From: a virus
Length of the DNA stretch: 49,790 bases
IMG/VR virus record: IMGVR_UViG_3300046167_000452
Span: 1 to 49,790 of that record
Strand: one strand, 5' to 3'
The notes under the pieces are model-generated. The model saw only the letters and a list, made by a program, of their open reading frames with translations, was not told where the DNA came from and made no database searches. The position numbers and the translations under genes are program-made. Shown one piece after another: positions 33,143 to 42,500 of this stretch (position 1 is its first letter; every line of letters starts with the position of its first letter).

Positions 33143-33457
33143 ATGACCACCCCTCCTGTCCACCTGGACCGCAAATTGTACACACGAAATATCCTCACTT
33201 CTCTCAATCGCAATGGTGTGAGTGCGAGGAGAAAGGATGTGACTTATCACCCGGAAAAATTTAACTTGACAACAGTAACAGAAGACGGCGGTCGTACAAA
33301 CATCTACGCAATTGAACCCCCTATGGAAATCATGGAAGTAAACGAAACACACAACGAAAAGGCAGAACGTCTCAATGGACGGTTCGCAATGATGGGCATC
33401 ATCGCAGCACTCGGTGCTTATGCAGTAACAGGTCAAATCATCCCAGGTGTTTGGTAG
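33143..33457 (+). CDS. hli: high-light-inducible protein (Hli)
   Basis: The C-terminal ~60 residues are a classic Hli: an extrinsic segment (TVTEDGGRTNIYAIEPPMEI) and then the chlorophyll-binding helix ERLNGRFAMMGIIAALGAYA. Hli proteins quench excess light and protect photosystem II. Several starts are possible: ATG 33143 with a GGGAG site just before it (used here), TTG 33266, which would give a compact 63-residue Hli of usual size, or GTG 33059. The N-terminal ~40 residues before the Hli part are unfamiliar. The stop is followed directly by the RlpA-like gene. Confidence 0.75.
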   Translation: MTTPPVHLDRKLYTRNILTSLNRNGVSARRKDVTYHPEKFNLTTVTEDGGRTNIYAIEPPMEIMEVNETHNEKAERLNGRFAMMGIIAALGAYAVTGQIIPGVW

Positions 33458-33751
33458 ATGGTATTTGGCACAGCAATAGCTCTCCTGACCAGCTTCTATG
33501 GTCCTGGTTTTCATGGAAACTTGACAGCTAACGGAGAGATCTTTAATCAACAGGCAGCAACCGCTGCACATAAGACACTACCTTTCGGAACCAAACTCAA
33601 GGTTTGCTACAAGGGTTGTGAAGTTGTACGCATTAATGACCGTGGACCATTCATTGGTGGACGGCAACTAGACATCAGTCTAGGTACTGCAGTACGCATT
33701 GGTTTGTATAACCGTGGTGTGGATTACACAACGGTGACACGACTCAGCTGA
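33458..33751 (+). CDS. RlpA-like double-psi beta-barrel protein
   Basis: 97 residues. The RlpA/DPBB pattern is clear: [16 protein letters not shown], then [12 protein letters not shown], then [19 protein letters not shown], and LGTAVRIGL. RlpA homologues bind or cleave peptidoglycan; the cellular lytic transglycosylase type uses an acidic residue in this fold. No clear lipobox is seen, only a short hydrophobic start. It may add to host lysis or wall remodelling. It lies between two photosynthesis genes, an unusual place. Its stop codon is inside the tRNA-like hairpin. Confidence 0.8.
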   Translation: MVFGTAIALLTSFYGPGFHGNLTANGEIFNQQAATAAHKTLPFGTKLKVCYKGCEVVRINDRGPFIGGRQLDISLGTAVRIGLYNRGVDYTTVTRLS

Positions 33752-33784
33752 TGGTGTAGGAGGGGTTCGATTCCCCTCCCAGCT
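33746..33784 (+). other. tRNA-like T-arm hairpin / candidate attachment-site core
   Basis: A 7-bp stem GGAGGGG/CCCCTCC with the T-loop sequence TTCGATT is followed directly by CAGCT, which pairs with AGCTG upstream. Together they look like the acceptor and T-arm half of a tRNA, without D and anticodon arms. Such 3' tRNA ends are typical phage attachment sites. Confidence 0.5.
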
Positions 33785-33851
33785 TTAGACAGCCAAGTCT
33801 TTAAAATGGTCTTACTTACTAGAACAATAAAAACAATGAACTACTATTTAA

Positions 33852-34931
<1,080 letters not shown>

Positions 34932-34938
34932 AGGATCC

Positions 34939-34967
34939 AGTGACATCCCAAACCACCCTAAGTCACT
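34939..34967 (+). terminator. stem-loop after psbA
   Basis: AGTGAC and GTCACT make a 6-bp stem with a 17-base loop. No T-run follows, so it may stabilise the psbA transcript end or act as a weak terminator. Confidence 0.4.
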
Positions 34968-34988
34968 AGTAACTATTAGAGATTTATT

Positions 34989-35114
34989 ATGTTTCATCTT
35001 CGAGTACCTCCCGTGCTTCAAACCACGGACAATGTGACTCCTCCTGCAGGATGTCAGCCACGTGTACCCTTCGTATCTGAAGTGCAGTACGTGGACATCC
35101 CTTGGTGCGTCTAA
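34989..35114 (+). CDS. small hypothetical protein (41 aa)
   Basis: ATG 34989 opens 41 residues (MFHLRVPPVLQTTDNVTPPA) with two cysteines and several prolines, ending 6 bases before the holin-like ORF. It fits the compact spacing of the lysis region, but no family is recognised. Confidence 0.4.
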   Translation: MFHLRVPPVLQTTDNVTPPAGCQPRVPFVSEVQYVDIPWCV

Positions 35115-35120
35115 GGAACT

Positions 35121-35300
35121 ATGAGGCTACTAGCTTTTAAGTTAGTAGCGTTTGTTGTCGGCTTCCAGCTATTCATTGTCGCAAGCATATTAGCTGGATG
35201 CCTCATCACCCGTGATGAACGCTGCACTGGGGAGAATGCTTCAAATTTACTAGCAAGTATTGGAGCACAAGCGTTCGCATTATACGCTGCAGAAAAATGA
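35121..35300 (+). CDS. holin-like small membrane protein
   Basis: 59 residues. The N-terminal LVAFVVGFQLFIVASILAG is a strong transmembrane helix, a short basic/acidic segment with two cysteines follows, and the C-terminal ASNLLASIGAQAFALYAA is a second apolar helix. The gene ends in an ATGA overlap with the M15 peptidase, so a hole-forming or lysis-accessory role is a good guess. No sequence family is recognised. Confidence 0.5.
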   Translation: MRLLAFKLVAFVVGFQLFIVASILAGCLITRDERCTGENASNLLASIGAQAFALYAAEK

Positions 35301-35863
35301 TTAAATTTACAGATGCTGCTTTCTATTATAAGCAGGAACCGCAACAGATTAAAGCTTGGGAGTATCTACAAGATAAAGTATCGGAAGATATCTTAGGTGA
35401 GTTCACTACAATCTATAGAGAAACACCGCCCACTCCTCCACGTACTAAGCTGACTCCAGGGTCTCCTATGTCCCAACTAGTTACACCTAACTTCACGTAC
35501 AGTGAGTTGTGTAATGGTGGACAAGAGGCACGACGTTTCACAGCACAAGATCAATGTGATATTGCTACTGAAATTTGTGAGTATCTAGAGAAGCTGCGTG
35601 ATAAGTTCGGACCTATTAAGATCACGTCCGGGCATCGACCTCCTGCTATTAATGCAAGTGTTGGTGGAGCATCTCAATCTGAGCACCTATATCAAGTTGG
35701 TTGTGGTGCTGTGGATATCTATCCAGTCAATGGTAGAGGCCAGGAGATGGAGAACTTCTGTGATCAAGACTGGCCATATTCAGTTGGCTACGGTATGAGT
35801 TACCGTGGCTTTGTACACCTAGGGATTCGTGCCGGTAGGCCACGGGTTCGCTGGGATTACTAG
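35297..35863 (+). CDS. endolysin, M15-family peptidase
   Basis: 188 residues. The first ~40 residues (FTDAAFYYKQEPQQIKAWEY) form a segment seen in cyanophage endolysins. The catalytic part is an M15 D-Ala-D-Ala-type peptidase: TSGHRPPAIN, SEHLYQVGCGAVDIYP (His and Asp of the zinc site), WPYSVGYG, and FVHLGIRAG (third ligand). It cleaves peptidoglycan cross-links to release progeny. A terminator follows closely. It is co-expressed with the holin-like ORF. Confidence 0.88.
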   Translation: MIKFTDAAFYYKQEPQQIKAWEYLQDKVSEDILGEFTTIYRETPPTPPRTKLTPGSPMSQLVTPNFTYSELCNGGQEARRFTAQDQCDIATEICEYLEKLRDKFGPIKITSGHRPPAINASVGGASQSEHLYQVGCGAVDIYPVNGRGQEMENFCDQDWPYSVGYGMSYRGFVHLGIRAGRPRVRWDY

Positions 35864-35878
35864 AAAGCTAGAGCTGAC

Positions 35879-35906
35879 GGGAGGTGCAATTCCTCCCATT
35901 TCTTTT
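35879..35906 (+). terminator. intrinsic terminator after the lysis gene
   Basis: GGGAGG and CCTCCC form a 6-bp stem around a 7-base loop, followed by ATTTCTTTT. The loop, TGCAATT, again recalls a tRNA T-loop. Confidence 0.75.
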
Positions 35907-35935
35907 GGCAATGACCCATACGTGGATACTCATTG

Positions 35936-35961
35936 TCGTCTAGACGATAGGGAGAGACCTA
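35936..35961 (+). promoter_or_regulatory. candidate phage RNA polymerase promoter upstream of the capsid gene
   Basis: A 12-bp palindrome TCGTCTAGACGA is followed at once by TAGGGAGAGACC. The second half equals the T7 promoter initiation block TAGGGAGA. T7 itself has its strongest promoter just before the capsid gene, so the position fits. Confidence 0.45.
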
Positions 35962-35982
35962 TAAAAATGCTACAAAAAATTT

Positions 35983-35998
35983 TACTAACATGTTAGTA
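35983..35998 (+). promoter_or_regulatory. 16-bp perfect palindrome before the capsid gene
   Basis: TACTAACATGTTAGTA is its own reverse complement, 34 bases before the capsid ATG. It could be an RNA hairpin in the capsid leader, a processing site or a protein-binding site. Confidence 0.6.
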
Positions 35999-36032
35999 GT
36001 CCGTTAATTAAACTTACTACTAGGAAAGAACA

Positions 36033-37127
36033 ATGGCTACATGGTCAAACGATAATGTTGGAGCACCCAACACAACCGGAACCTCTATTGGTTCCCTTAA
36101 CAAAGAGCCCGGTCTTGGCCGGACTAAGTACGGTGATTCGTACACCTACCCAGCTGGACATCCTAATGCTGGACAAACAGTGTCCGCTTACGATGCTAAG
36201 TATGCAACCTATCTGAAGTTGTTTACTGGTGAGATGTTCAAAGCTTATGAGACAGCTCTGATCTCTAAAGGTACTGTCCAGAACCGTACCCTTAAGTCAG
36301 GCAAAGCTGCAAGCTTCATCTTCACTGGTCGCATGACTGCTGATTACCACGTTCCTGGGACTCCGATCCTCGGTTCAGGTGATCCCCCAGTTGCAGAGAA
36401 GACAATCGTGATGGATGACCTGTTGGTCTCCAGTGCTTTCGTCTACGACTTGGATGAGACACTTGCTCATTATTCGCTTCGAGGAGAGATCGCTAACAAG
36501 ATTGGCTACGCTCTTGCCGAAGCTTATGACAAGAAAATCTTTAGCACTATTGCTCTCGCTGCACGCGAAGCACATCCTATCCAAGCTTCACCTGGCCCTG
36601 AACCAGGCGGTTCTATCATCAAACTTGGTGGTGGTAATGAGTACAACGCACAAGCACTTGTGGATGGTTTCTTTGAAGCCGCTGCAATTCTCGATGAGAA
36701 GAATGTGCCTCGGGCAGGACGCCATGCGATCCTCTCCCCTCGTCAGTACTATGCACTGATCGCTCAGGTTGATTCAAACATCCTGAACCGTGACTACGGC
36801 AACACTCAGGGTAACCTTAACTCCGGTGAAGGACTCTATGAGATTGCTGGTATCTCCATCAAGCGTTCTAACAACCTGCCATTCATGGCTGGAACTGTTG
36901 GCACTGTTGAAGGTGAGAACAACAACTACGCTGGTGACTTCACTAGCCACTGTGGTCTGATCTATCAGAAGGATGCAGCTGCTGTTGTTACAGCAATTGG
37001 TCCACAGATCCAGACAACTGGTTCAGACGTTCATACTCTCTATCAGGGTGACGTTGTTGTAGGACGCTTGGCAATGGGTGCAGGTACTCTTAACCCTGCA
37101 GCTGCAATTGAATTGCGTGCTGAGTGA
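36033..37127 (+). CDS. major capsid protein
   Basis: 364 residues, of usual length for T7-like capsid proteins (T7 gp10A is 345). Recognisable elements are TYLKLFTGEMFKAYETALI, GKAASFIFTGRMTADYH, and later GRHAILSPRQYYALIAQV and AGISIKRSNNLPFM. These fit the HK97-fold capsid of marine podoviruses. The gene is first after a terminator and a candidate phage promoter, and the stop overlaps the next ATG (TGATG). Confidence 0.93.
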   Translation: MATWSNDNVGAPNTTGTSIGSLNKEPGLGRTKYGDSYTYPAGHPNAGQTVSAYDAKYATYLKLFTGEMFKAYETALISKGTVQNRTLKSGKAASFIFTGRMTADYHVPGTPILGSGDPPVAEKTIVMDDLLVSSAFVYDLDETLAHYSLRGEIANKIGYALAEAYDKKIFSTIALAAREAHPIQASPGPEPGGSIIKLGGGNEYNAQALVDGFFEAAAILDEKNVPRAGRHAILSPRQYYALIAQVDSNILNRDYGNTQGNLNSGEGLYEIAGISIKRSNNLPFMAGTVGTVEGENNNYAGDFTSHCGLIYQKDAAAVVTAIGPQIQTTGSDVHTLYQGDVVVGRLAMGAGTLNPAAAIELRAE

Positions 37128-37279
37128 TGGCTGTAACTAAGCCAGGTGAGTGCCGGATCAAAGAAGTTGATTACGTCGCATCCCGCACTATCACCGATGC
37201 CAAGAAAGAACTTGTCATCAAATCGTACACAGTGAACCCTCCTTCTCATGTTGAGTTTGGTAGGGATTACGAAAACTGA
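37127..37279 (+). CDS. small protein downstream of capsid (50 aa)
   Basis: ATG 37127 overlaps the capsid stop (TGATG). It gives 50 residues (MAVTKPGECRIKEVDYVASR) ending just before a GAGGAAT ribosome-binding site of the next gene. It may be a minor head protein. No family is recognised. Confidence 0.5.
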   Translation: MAVTKPGECRIKEVDYVASRTITDAKKELVIKSYTVNPPSHVEFGRDYEN

Positions 37280-37289
37280 GGAATAACTA

Positions 37290-37550
37290 ATGGCAATGAC
37301 TGATACCTGGATTCAGGCACCGTATACTGATGCGGATTTCCTGTCCTATGTACAACCCGGTGTTCAGACTCACCCCGGCAACGGCGTGGCTGATGGTGTA
37401 GCAGTTCGCTACAGCGTCGCACGTACCCGTCGTGGTTACTGCACCGATACTCCTGCCTCTGCTGTTACATCTAGCACCTGTGGTTTCCGCAGTGCTTATG
37501 CATCACAGTCTGAGAATGTAGGACCATACGTCTTTACAACTGACGTTTAA
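37290..37550 (+). CDS. small virion-associated hypothetical protein
   Basis: 86 residues (MAMTDTWIQAPYTDADFLSY). A good GAGGAAT ribosome-binding site lies just upstream. Mostly beta/Ser-rich (PASAVTSSTCGFRSAYAS). Being last in the capsid unit before a strong terminator, it is probably a capsid decoration or head-completion component, but the family is not recognised. Confidence 0.55.
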   Translation: MAMTDTWIQAPYTDADFLSYVQPGVQTHPGNGVADGVAVRYSVARTRRGYCTDTPASAVTSSTCGFRSAYASQSENVGPYVFTTDV

Positions 37551-37558
37551 CTAATACT

Positions 37559-37588
37559 GGCTCACCTTCGGGTGGGCCTTTTTTTTTT
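37559..37588 (+). terminator. strong intrinsic terminator after the capsid unit
   Basis: GGCTCACC and GGTGGGCC form an 8-bp stem with a TTCG loop and a ten-T run. T7 also has its main terminator just after the capsid gene. Confidence 0.95.
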
Positions 37589-37605
37589 ATCTATACGAGA
37601 CACAG

Positions 37606-37977
37606 ATGACCTACGAATTATATGAAGACAATCCCGACACGTACCTGTCCGCTGTAAACAGTGTTCTATCTGCCATAGGTCAGGCACCTGTGTCCGAAGT
37701 AGATATGAATAACCCTGAGGTTATGATGATCCTTCAGATTGTTAAAGAAGTATCTAAGGATCTACAGAATGAAGGTTGGATCTTTAATACTGAAGAGCGG
37801 TTGTGTTGGCAGCCTGACGAGAATGGATACATACCCATCCCCAATGATGTTCTAAGACTAGACATTAGCGATGGACAATACATTAAGAATACAGATGTAG
37901 TCAGACGGCCAGGCGCTAAACCTGTCGTGGATGCACCAACACTAAAACCTAAGAAGAGGAAGAAATGCGACTGCTAA
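37606..37977 (+). CDS. tail tubular protein A, N-terminal half (split gene)
   Basis: 123 residues. Residues 1-95 are the usual start of T7 gp11-type tail tube A: YLSAVNSVLSAIGQAPVSEV, then a stretch with LQIVKEVSKDLQNEGWIFNT and PIPNDVLRLDIS. The protein then departs into a Pro/Lys-rich tail (KPVVDAPTLKPKKRKK) ending CDC. The second half of the same family appears at the C-terminus of the next ORF, whose ATG lies in the last codons here (AAATGCGACTGCTAA). The two products may reassemble, or a -1 frameshift could fuse them. Confidence 0.8.
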   Translation: MTYELYEDNPDTYLSAVNSVLSAIGQAPVSEVDMNNPEVMMILQIVKEVSKDLQNEGWIFNTEERLCWQPDENGYIPIPNDVLRLDISDGQYIKNTDVVRRPGAKPVVDAPTLKPKKRKKCDC

Positions 37978-39539
37978 AGATTGGAAGTAGAACGTGCCCA
38001 GCATGTACTGCAAACAAGAGGTTTGATAAAGAGATTGCTTGGCAGTTAGGATATGAACTAGTTGATATCTATAAAGGCACAGCAGATTATGATGCAATAC
38101 AAAGTGTACGGGAAAGGTTTACCAAACAAGGTTATAAACTATCGTTCCCAACGTATGTATTTGTAGATGAGCAGCTAGAAATATTAGGTTCTGTGTCTGA
38201 TGTAAGCACACCTAGTATGTTTAAGTCAGCACTGCAGGCTTGTCTTCATAGAAGTCCTAAGCCTAAGGGAGAGGTAATGGACTGTACACCTAAAGGTGAG
38301 CAGTGTGGTGCAGCTAACTTTGTGAACTGGATCATCCTCACTGGTGAAGATGGTCATGTCGTTCGCTATGACAAGCGAGAAGATAAGGGTTGCAAGGCTT
38401 TTGGTGACGGCATCGCACCACTACATAGGAATACTAAATATACTTATGAGTTATTCAGTACCTTTGCTGACCCTGGTCAAGGTCAAGGTGAAGGCAGAAT
38501 CTTACATAGGATCACCAATGGTGGCCGTAAGTTGGAGATGGAAGAGTCCGAAGACATGGACTACACTGACCTAACTATCGAGATGGCTCCCGGTTACGGT
38601 ACTTTTGAATGGACAAGTGACACCACTGGTATTCTTACTGTCCCCGAAACTTGTGGTGACGCTCCTGGTCTAGGTGACCATGACTGTAATGATAAGGAAA
38701 CACTAGCTAACTGTGTACCTACCACCATCTTCACGGAGATGAATAACATCCCTAGGTTCTATAGCCATGTATGGGATAGGGCTAAGATCTCCTCAGTAGC
38801 TGTATTGAATATCTATGATGAGCAAGAGCACCGTGTTGTTGTTGAGTTCAATAGGAACGTCTGTGACCTACCTGACATAGCTAACTCTTGGTGTCTATGT
38901 AATGACATCACAGCAGCTGGTGCAGGAGACTCAGACTACGGTAAAATCATGGAGGTTTTATCAGTCGATATCACAGCACTAAATGAGAATACCTTTGAGT
39001 ACTTCTTCTACGGTACTATCGAACAAGAGCATGGAATTAATGATAAAGCATTTGTTCCTTCCTGCCTTACGTTCTACTGCTGTAACAACGGTGGTGGTGG
39101 TAACGGTTGTGAAGATGGTAGACCTGATGGGAACATTGACATTGGAGATGGTGATGGAGATGGTCTAGGAGATTGCGATAAGCGACCTACACCTGAGCCT
39201 GTACCTGGGTCTAATGATCGTAACCCTGTCTATCTATATGACAGGTTGAATCATACCTATATCTTCTGCTGTCCTATCAAGGCTGATGTAACTTGGCTAC
39301 TGCCATTCGATACACTACCTCCTGTATTCCAGAGATACATCACAGCGGTTGCATCAGTAAGAGCAGCTGCACAGATGAATGCTAACCCACAGCTATTCCA
39401 GCTACTGAAAGATAGAGAGAATACATTGAGGATGGAATGTATGAACTATGAATTAGAACAGGGTGATCTTAACTTCTTAAATCAACCTGATCATTCTACA
39501 TACCTTAGCTATCAAACTATGCAAACATTAAATAGATAA
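37965..39539 (+). CDS. thioredoxin-fold + unknown insert + C-terminal half of tail tubular protein A
   Basis: 524 residues. Residues 1-95 form a thioredoxin/glutaredoxin-like fold: KIGSRTCPACTANKRF with the CxxC active site and SFPTYVFVDEQLEIL with the cis-Pro strand. Residues about 105-410 are an unknown Cys-rich beta region (for example PETCGDAPGLGDHDCNDK), ending in a Gly/Asp-rich linker. The last ~105 residues (YLYDRLNHTYIFCCPIKADV, LPPVFQRYITAVASVRAA) are the missing C-terminal half of tail tube A. The tail gene therefore carries a ~1.3 kb insertion. It probably builds an unusual tail-tube gatekeeper ring. Confidence 0.8.
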   Translation: MRLLKIGSRTCPACTANKRFDKEIAWQLGYELVDIYKGTADYDAIQSVRERFTKQGYKLSFPTYVFVDEQLEILGSVSDVSTPSMFKSALQACLHRSPKPKGEVMDCTPKGEQCGAANFVNWIILTGEDGHVVRYDKREDKGCKAFGDGIAPLHRNTKYTYELFSTFADPGQGQGEGRILHRITNGGRKLEMEESEDMDYTDLTIEMAPGYGTFEWTSDTTGILTVPETCGDAPGLGDHDCNDKETLANCVPTTIFTEMNNIPRFYSHVWDRAKISSVAVLNIYDEQEHRVVVEFNRNVCDLPDIANSWCLCNDITAAGAGDSDYGKIMEVLSVDITALNENTFEYFFYGTIEQEHGINDKAFVPSCLTFYCCNNGGGGNGCEDGRPDGNIDIGDGDGDGLGDCDKRPTPEPVPGSNDRNPVYLYDRLNHTYIFCCPIKADVTWLLPFDTLPPVFQRYITAVASVRAAAQMNANPQLFQLLKDRENTLRMECMNYELEQGDLNFLNQPDHSTYLSYQTMQTLNR

Positions 39540-39541
39540 AT

Positions 39542-42500
39542 ATGGCTAGCGTTTCACAAGTAATCCCGAATTATGTTCAGGGTATGTCACAACAACCGGA
39601 CCAACTTAAGGTGCCGGGACAATTAAAAGATTTAGTCAATGCCTACCCTGACGTAACACGTGGATGCATGAAGCGTCTAGGGTCTAAGAAGATTGCACAG
39701 CTAGGTTCAGCACCTGATGGTACTTGGTTTGCTATTGATAGGGGGCGTGATCCTGCTAATCAATACATAGGTAACATCAGCTCTGGCCTGTATTCAGGGC
39801 AAGTACAGATCTGGAACATGCTAGGTCAACAGTGCAATGTGATGTACTCACCTGAACCTTATGATGATCCAGATCGTGAAGGTAAGCCTGGGTTAGTGAG
39901 TAGGTATCCCAATAATTATAGCTACTTAGTACCAGACAGGAACCCTTTATACAATCCTAATTCAGATAGAAATCAATACGAGAAGTATAAGAAGTTAAAA
40001 GTATTTCAAGGTGACGGTAAAGTCTTTGTCTTGAATGATCAAGTAGTTCCTAAGCTAACTGCTGATGATGTTAACGATGACGAGATGTGGCATGAAGCAT
40101 TCGTCAGCCTACGTCAGGTGCAGTATCAAAGAGATTACCTCTTAGCGTTTGACGATCCAATGAAGAATGATTCTGAGGAGAACATCTCATGGGACTACGC
40201 TAAAGGTATCAGTGATGTGCAGTTCGTAGAAGGTAGTCCTAATAAGAGAGATCCATTCCCTGAAGATAAGATCGGAATGGTTTGTGATCTATCAATGGGT
40301 TATCAAACAGCAGACATCACTGCAACTGAGACAGACACAGGAGGTAAGATACAATTAGTATCTAGTTCTAATCCTGATGGAGAAGATCTTAGGATCAGTC
40401 TAGAGGTTGTCTGTGTCACACAACAGGTAAGAGAAGGTAGTGGAGAGAAGACAAACTACTTATGGCAAGCTGACTACACACCACGTCTACAATTAATTAA
40501 AGGTGGTAAGAACTGGAAGGACGGTGATATAATTGTCATCAGATACCAGGCTGACCAATTCATTAATAGTGAGTGGAGGAAGTGGGGTTCATCTGATGGT
40601 TGGGTAGAGATTAGTTTTAGGATTGGTGGTAGCGGTACACAAACCGTCCAAGCTGATATCGGATACATCTCTGTCAAGACTGACATCGCTACTGGTGATG
40701 AACAGATCCCATTTGCTAGTGCTAACGATATTATCACTGGCTTCTGCTTTGCATTAGAAGCAGCTGGAGCCTTCCCACTTAAGTATGACGAGGAAGGTAA
40801 CGAGGTTGTAGGTGAGAATATGTACACCGAACCTGATACTGTTACTGTGTCATTTGGTGGTAGTGGTGACGAACGAGTCACTGAAGATGTAGACGGACCT
40901 GATGATAATAGAGAGAAGTTCCTAGAAGGAATGGATATTAGATTTAAACCTGTCGGTAATGGCATCTACATGCAACGCCGAGCTAATAGAAATAATGGAG
41001 AGGCATCGTTCAATCTGGTAACACCAGAAGAACAGTTGTTCAACCATATGTCTACTAAGAAAAGAGGTGAGTGGTACTCAGTTGTCAATAGTGTCACACG
41101 TCTTCCTAACCAATGCCGTCATGGCTACATGGTACAGATTGCTAACTCTGATTCAGAGGATGATGATTACTACCTGAAGTTTGAAGGCAACACTGACACT
41201 GATGGTGAAGGTGTATGGCGTGAGTCCGTTAAGCCTGGCATGAGAGTAGGACCAGTGTTCAGCACTATGCCACATGAGATCATCCGTATTGATGAATCAA
41301 CCTTTGTCGTTACTCCAATCAAATGGCAGAAGCGTGAAGTAGGTGATGAGAACACAGCACCAACTCCTTCTTTCTTACCTATCAAGGGTGGAGAGAAACG
41401 AGGCTTCTTACGTTCAATTACAGGCATGGCCTGGTATAGGAATCGCTTTGTCTTAATGGCAGATAAACATGTCTGTTGTTCAGCTGCAGGTGATTACTAT
41501 AACTTCTGGCCACGTACTGCAATGACAGTCAGTGAGGATGATCCTATTGATATCCAAGCTGCAGGTGAATTTCCAACACCACTTGTACAGTCTATGGAGA
41601 CAACAGCTGGCCTGGTGATGTTCACTAAGGAAGAGCAGTTTCTGTTTACTACAGATGCTGATATGTTGAAACCTCAGAGTGCAAAGATAATGTCACTCTC
41701 TAGCTATAACTGTAACCCTCACGTACCACCTATCAAGATAGGACAGAACATTGGATTCATATCTGATGCTGGTCTCAATGATAAGTTCTTTGAGATGTCT
41801 GGTGTTAGTAGGGAAGGTTCAGAACCTAGTGTTGTTGAACTATCTAAGCTAATTGAACCACGACTTGCTGATAACAATCAGTTACTAGCTCATTCAAAGA
41901 GCAACATGACTGTATTCATTGGTAAGTACTGGGATCCCGAGTGGCTACAAGCTCCACAGAACACCACTGAGGTGACCTGTGAGGGCACTGAAGTTAACCC
42001 TTGGGCAATGTATGAGGCAGAACAGATTAGAGAGGTGTGGGGCTATAAGTACTACGACAACGGTAGAGAACGAGTTCAGTCAGCATGGTTCAGGTGGGTC
42101 TTTGATTGGCCTATTTGTTTCCACGTCTGTATGGATGATAACTACTACCATGTAATACATAACGGTGGTGATACAGAGCTAAGGGTTATCGGCATGAAGC
42201 ATGAAGATAACTTGATGGCTGCATACTTAGATGGTCACTACAATCAGATGTTGCCTGGTGAATGTTTCTATGAACAGGACGGTAACACTGTATTCCCGAT
42301 TGATAGCGAGTTCCATCGTAATGATGAATGCTATTACTTTGAGATGTATAACATCCATGATGCTATTAAGGAGTACACTTGTGGTGAAGAATACACACCA
42401 ATATACTCTGGCTATAGTAAGCTATTCAACAACGTAGGTACAGACGATTGCAACAGGAAGTGGGCAGTATTGCCTGGCAACTGGTTAGAAGTATGTGGTG

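Noticed and set aside
33001-33264. Separate Cys/His-rich gene upstream of hli
   Set aside because: The frame has odd composition, no good start and competes with the scaffold end and hli frames. It is better explained as a shadow.
40474-40965. Long open frame on the minus strand inside tail tube B
   Set aside because: It mirrors the codon pattern of the real plus-strand gene, has low-complexity Ser/Pro/Leu composition and no start signal. No convincing minus-strand gene was found anywhere.
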